Below are positions 61,837 to 64,000 of a stretch of 64,000 nt of DNA, in pieces (within the stretch, counting starts at the first letter, position 1; each line of letters starts with the position of its first letter). A program made the translations under genes and the position numbers. The DNA is from Chloroflexota bacterium. Lineage in GTDB: Bacteria; Chloroflexota; Anaerolineae; B4-G1. Under the pieces are notes generated by a model. The model made no database searches. It was given only the letters and a program-made list of their open reading frames with translations, and was not told the origin of the DNA. The stretch lies in assembly GCA_024232355.1 (NCBI GenBank), contig JAAEPW010000238.1:1-64000 (forward strand). Direction: 5' to 3'.

Positions 61837-63144
61837 CTACGCCTCATTCACCGCGCGCGTCTGGGCAGCCCCGAACATTGTCAACACTTTGGCAGAAGCT
61901 CCCGATGCCTGCGCCACCGTCTCTGGAATGTCCCTCGGACCAAGGCCCACACCGGCCAAAAACACGCCCGCCATCTGGCTCTCCACCGGCGACATCTCTG
62001 TATTTGATGAAATGTAAAAGCCGGATTCGTCCACATCGATGCCCAGCATATCGGCGACCCGGCGACTCTTTCCATGGGATACAATCGCCGCAGCCACGAC
62101 CACCATATCAGCCGCAATCTCTATCTTTTGATTGGTCAGCGTATCCGCGCCCCACACCATCAACTTGCCATTCTGTGGAAAAACTTTGGACACACGTCCC
62201 CGAATGTAAATCGTCCGCTCTTCCTCCATCGCCCGTGTGACAAATTCTTCATAGCCCTTGCCACCAGCCCGGACGTCCATATAGAACACGTACACCTGTC
62301 CTTCGTGGACGCGATGCTTGTAGAGGATGGCATGCTTGGCGGTGTACATGCAGCAGATCTTGGAGCAGTATGGCACACCGTGTTCTGGGTTACGCGAGCC
62401 CGCGCACTGGATAAAGACAATCTCCTTGGGCACTGTGTCATCCGAGGGACGGCGCACCTCGCCCCCGGTCGGCCCGGAGGCGGAAAGCAGCCGCTCGAAT
62501 TCCAAACCATTGAGTACATCCGGGTGCGAGCCATAGCCATAGGCCTGCACCGCCTCTTCCGCGTACAGGTCGTAGCCCGTGGCGACGACGATGGCTCCTA
62601 CCTCGACCTCTAGGGTTTCGGGTTCCATATCATAGTCGATGGCCTGAATCCTGCACCGTCCCGCACATTTGCCGCAGTCTGTGCAAGCGTCCCGGTCCAG
62701 CCGGTAGACCGCCGGTACTGCCTGCGGCGAGGGGATATAGATCGCGCTGCGTTCGGCCAACCCACAATTAAACTCGCTGGGCACTCGAACCTCGCAAACC
62801 TTGGCACAGGCACCGCACGCCGTGCATTTCGTCTCGTCCACGTAACGGGGGTGGCGCAGAATCTGTACCCGAAAATCGCCCGCTTGACCTTCCACAGCCG
62901 TGACTTCGCTGAGGGTGAGCAAGCGGATTTTGCCGTGCTGCCCCACCTCAACCATACGTGGAGTCATAATGCACTGGGAACAGTCCAGCGTCGGAAAGGT
63001 CTCAGAGAGTTGCGCCATGTGCCCACCGATGGCCGGTCCTTTCTCGACCAGGATGACCTCATAGCCGCTATTGGCAATGTCCAGAGCGGCCTGCATCCCG
63101 CTGATTCCAGCGCCGATTACTAACGCCCGATAGTTCATAGTCAT
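61837..63144 (-). CDS. hdrA: HdrA-like protein, CxxC/inserted-ferredoxin half
   Basis: 435 aa. FAD domain (LVIGAGISGMQ), loop LDC55SQC58IMTPR, inserted ferredoxin CTACGACAKVC, second group CTDCGKCAGRCRI, and core CAGSRN...CSKICC with VFYMDVRAGGKG. It lacks the CxCG domain and terminal ferredoxins, which the next gene supplies. Its ATG overlaps the hdrB stop (TGATG); an ATG two codons later is an alternative. Confidence 0.9.
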   Translation of the reverse strand: MTMNYRALVIGAGISGMQAALDIANSGYEVILVEKGPAIGGHMAQLSETFPTLDCSQCIMTPRMVEVGQHGKIRLLTLSEVTAVEGQAGDFRVQILRHPRYVDETKCTACGACAKVCEVRVPSEFNCGLAERSAIYIPSPQAVPAVYRLDRDACTDCGKCAGRCRIQAIDYDMEPETLEVEVGAIVVATGYDLYAEEAVQAYGYGSHPDVLNGLEFERLLSASGPTGGEVRRPSDDTVPKEIVFIQCAGSRNPEHGVPYCSKICCMYTAKHAILYKHRVHEGQVYVFYMDVRAGGKGYEEFVTRAMEEERTIYIRGRVSKVFPQNGKLMVWGADTLTNQKIEIAADMVVVAAAIVSHGKSRRVADMLGIDVDESGFYISSNTEMSPVESQMAGVFLAGVGLGPRDIPETVAQASGASAKVLTMFGAAQTRAVNEA

Positions 63145-64000
63145 CAGTCGTTAGCCACCCCTTGTGGCACCGTTTGCTGACAGATGGTAGCTGGCAGCGG
63201 GTCCACGTAATGATCCTCTATACCCCAGTCTTCCTCCGGCAACCCCAGCGCCATCGCCACCAGTTGAGTAAAATAGAGCACGGGAATCTCGTTACCCGTT
63301 CGTCCGGCTTCCGTCTCCCGTTGCGGATACTCGAGGTTAAATTGACACAATGGGCAAGCGGTGATGATAGCCTCCGCGCCGTGCTCCCGCGCCGAGGTCA
63401 CAATGTCCTGAGAAATCTTTTCTGGCACCTTCGGCTCTTTGACGATCAAATAAGAACCGCAGCACTCGACACTGTAGGGAAAGTCCACTGGTTCGGCTCC
63501 CAATGCCCGCATCAAATCGTGCAGAATGGTCGGATTCTCTGGATCATCCAGACCGATCTCCTCGTAGGGGCGTAAAAGCAGGCAGCCATAATAGGGGGCA
63601 ACCTTTAACCCTTCCAACGGACGGGTGACTCGCTCGGCCAGCGCCTCCCAACCCAAATCGTCCCGCAGCAACTCCAAAAAATGCGCGACGTGTACCTCCC
63701 CCTTGTATTCCTGCTCGGTAAACCAGTTGATGCGCTCCAACATCTCCGGGTCGCGTCCCAACAATGCCTGGGAACGCCGGAGTACGTTAAAGCAGATGGC
63801 GCACATTGTGGCTACGCGATCGCCCGCCTGCTGCGCTTGGTAAAGTATGCGCGTCGGGGCGATCAAGGCCATCGAATCATCCACCATTAATGGGAACGTC
63901 GCCCCACAACACTGCCACTCGGACAGTTCTTCCAATTCCATGTCCAACGCCGCTGCCACAGCTCGCCCGGAGCGGTCGTATCCTTTTGCTTTTGTAGAGA
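63144..64000 (-). CDS. hdrB: HdrB, partial (5' end beyond window)
   Basis: C-terminal part of an HdrB. The frame runs through the window edge: before the internal GTG the sequence reads STKAKGYDRSGRAVAAAL, normal HdrB, so the true start lies past 64000. The first CCG domain (WQCCGATF...CAIC) and second (YYGCLLLRPYE...VECCGSYL...CPLC) are present. HdrC is expected just upstream. It is coupled to the HdrA half at 61837. Confidence 0.9.
   Translation of the reverse strand, partial: STKAKGYDRSGRAVAAALDMELEELSEWQCCGATFPLMVDDSMALIAPTRILYQAQQAGDRVATMCAICFNVLRRSQALLGRDPEMLERINWFTEQEYKGEVHVAHFLELLRDDLGWEALAERVTRPLEGLKVAPYYGCLLLRPYEEIGLDDPENPTILHDLMRALGAEPVDFPYSVECCGSYLIVKEPKVPEKISQDIVTSAREHGAEAIITACPLCQFNLEYPQRETEAGRTGNEIPVLYFTQLVAMALGLPEEDWGIEDHYVDPLPATICQQTVPQGVAND

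Overview
The window looks like one long stretch of anaerobic redox metabolism from a GC-rich anaerobic bacterium. The secreted peptidase near the left edge ends in a YLPLV-type tail and carries DUF11-like repeats. With the fused Hdr proteins this makes me favour Chloroflexota (Anaerolineae-like), but that is inference and no rRNA or tRNA is present to test it. Apart from that peptidase (398-3979, + strand), every gene I accept from 4063 to 64000 is on the - strand, mostly with short gaps or overlapping stop/start codons, so transcription runs from high to low coordinates.

Reading in the direction of transcription: an HdrB (cut by the window edge) with a split HdrA pair (60130-64000); a GNAT acetyltransferase; HdrC-HdrB (58035-59493); a small nucleotidyltransferase pair; a fused double HdrA (54217-57258); a module in which HdrA is cut in two around NuoE and NuoF (49772-54167); an HdrD-like protein, an HdrA half and MvhD (46390-49718); an FrhB-like, iron-sulfur and fumarate-reductase-like flavoprotein trio (42818-46347); another double HdrA with MvhD (39113-42736); two giant HdrA proteins with a GltD/NfnB-type NAD(P)H module inserted (34405-39021 and 27382-32007), flanking a histidine kinase and a double receiver protein; then MvhD, MetV, MetF, HdrD-like and CooC-like genes (22660-26812); a C39-like peptidase; two-subunit fumarase; KorDABC 2-oxoacid:ferredoxin oxidoreductase; HdrA halves interrupted by a REP-associated transposase; MvhD and HdrD-like; a sugar kinase; HdrC-HdrB; a HAD phosphatase; and a canonical HdrA-MvhD fusion (4063-6669).

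The most notable observation is that three genes are interrupted by a single in-frame UGA exactly where their paralogues in the window have cysteine: HdrA (UGA at 6055-6057, in a CxxC motif) and two MvhD proteins (26606-26608 and 34212-34214). Each UGA is followed by a hairpin at a distance typical of bacterial SECIS elements, so I call them selenoproteins. The window also holds thirteen genes carrying HdrA-type sequence, six MvhD domains and eight HdrB/C/D-type genes.

The likely common role is a flavin-based electron-bifurcating hub joining NADH (NuoEF), NAD(P)H (GltD modules), ferredoxin (KorABCD), fumarate/succinate (TfrA/FrdA-like flavoprotein, fumarase) and methylene-THF (MetFV). Dispersed GTAG...CTAC palindromes sit between genes, often supply the TAG stop codon of the upstream gene, and probably belong to the RAYT transposase at 15445-15978.
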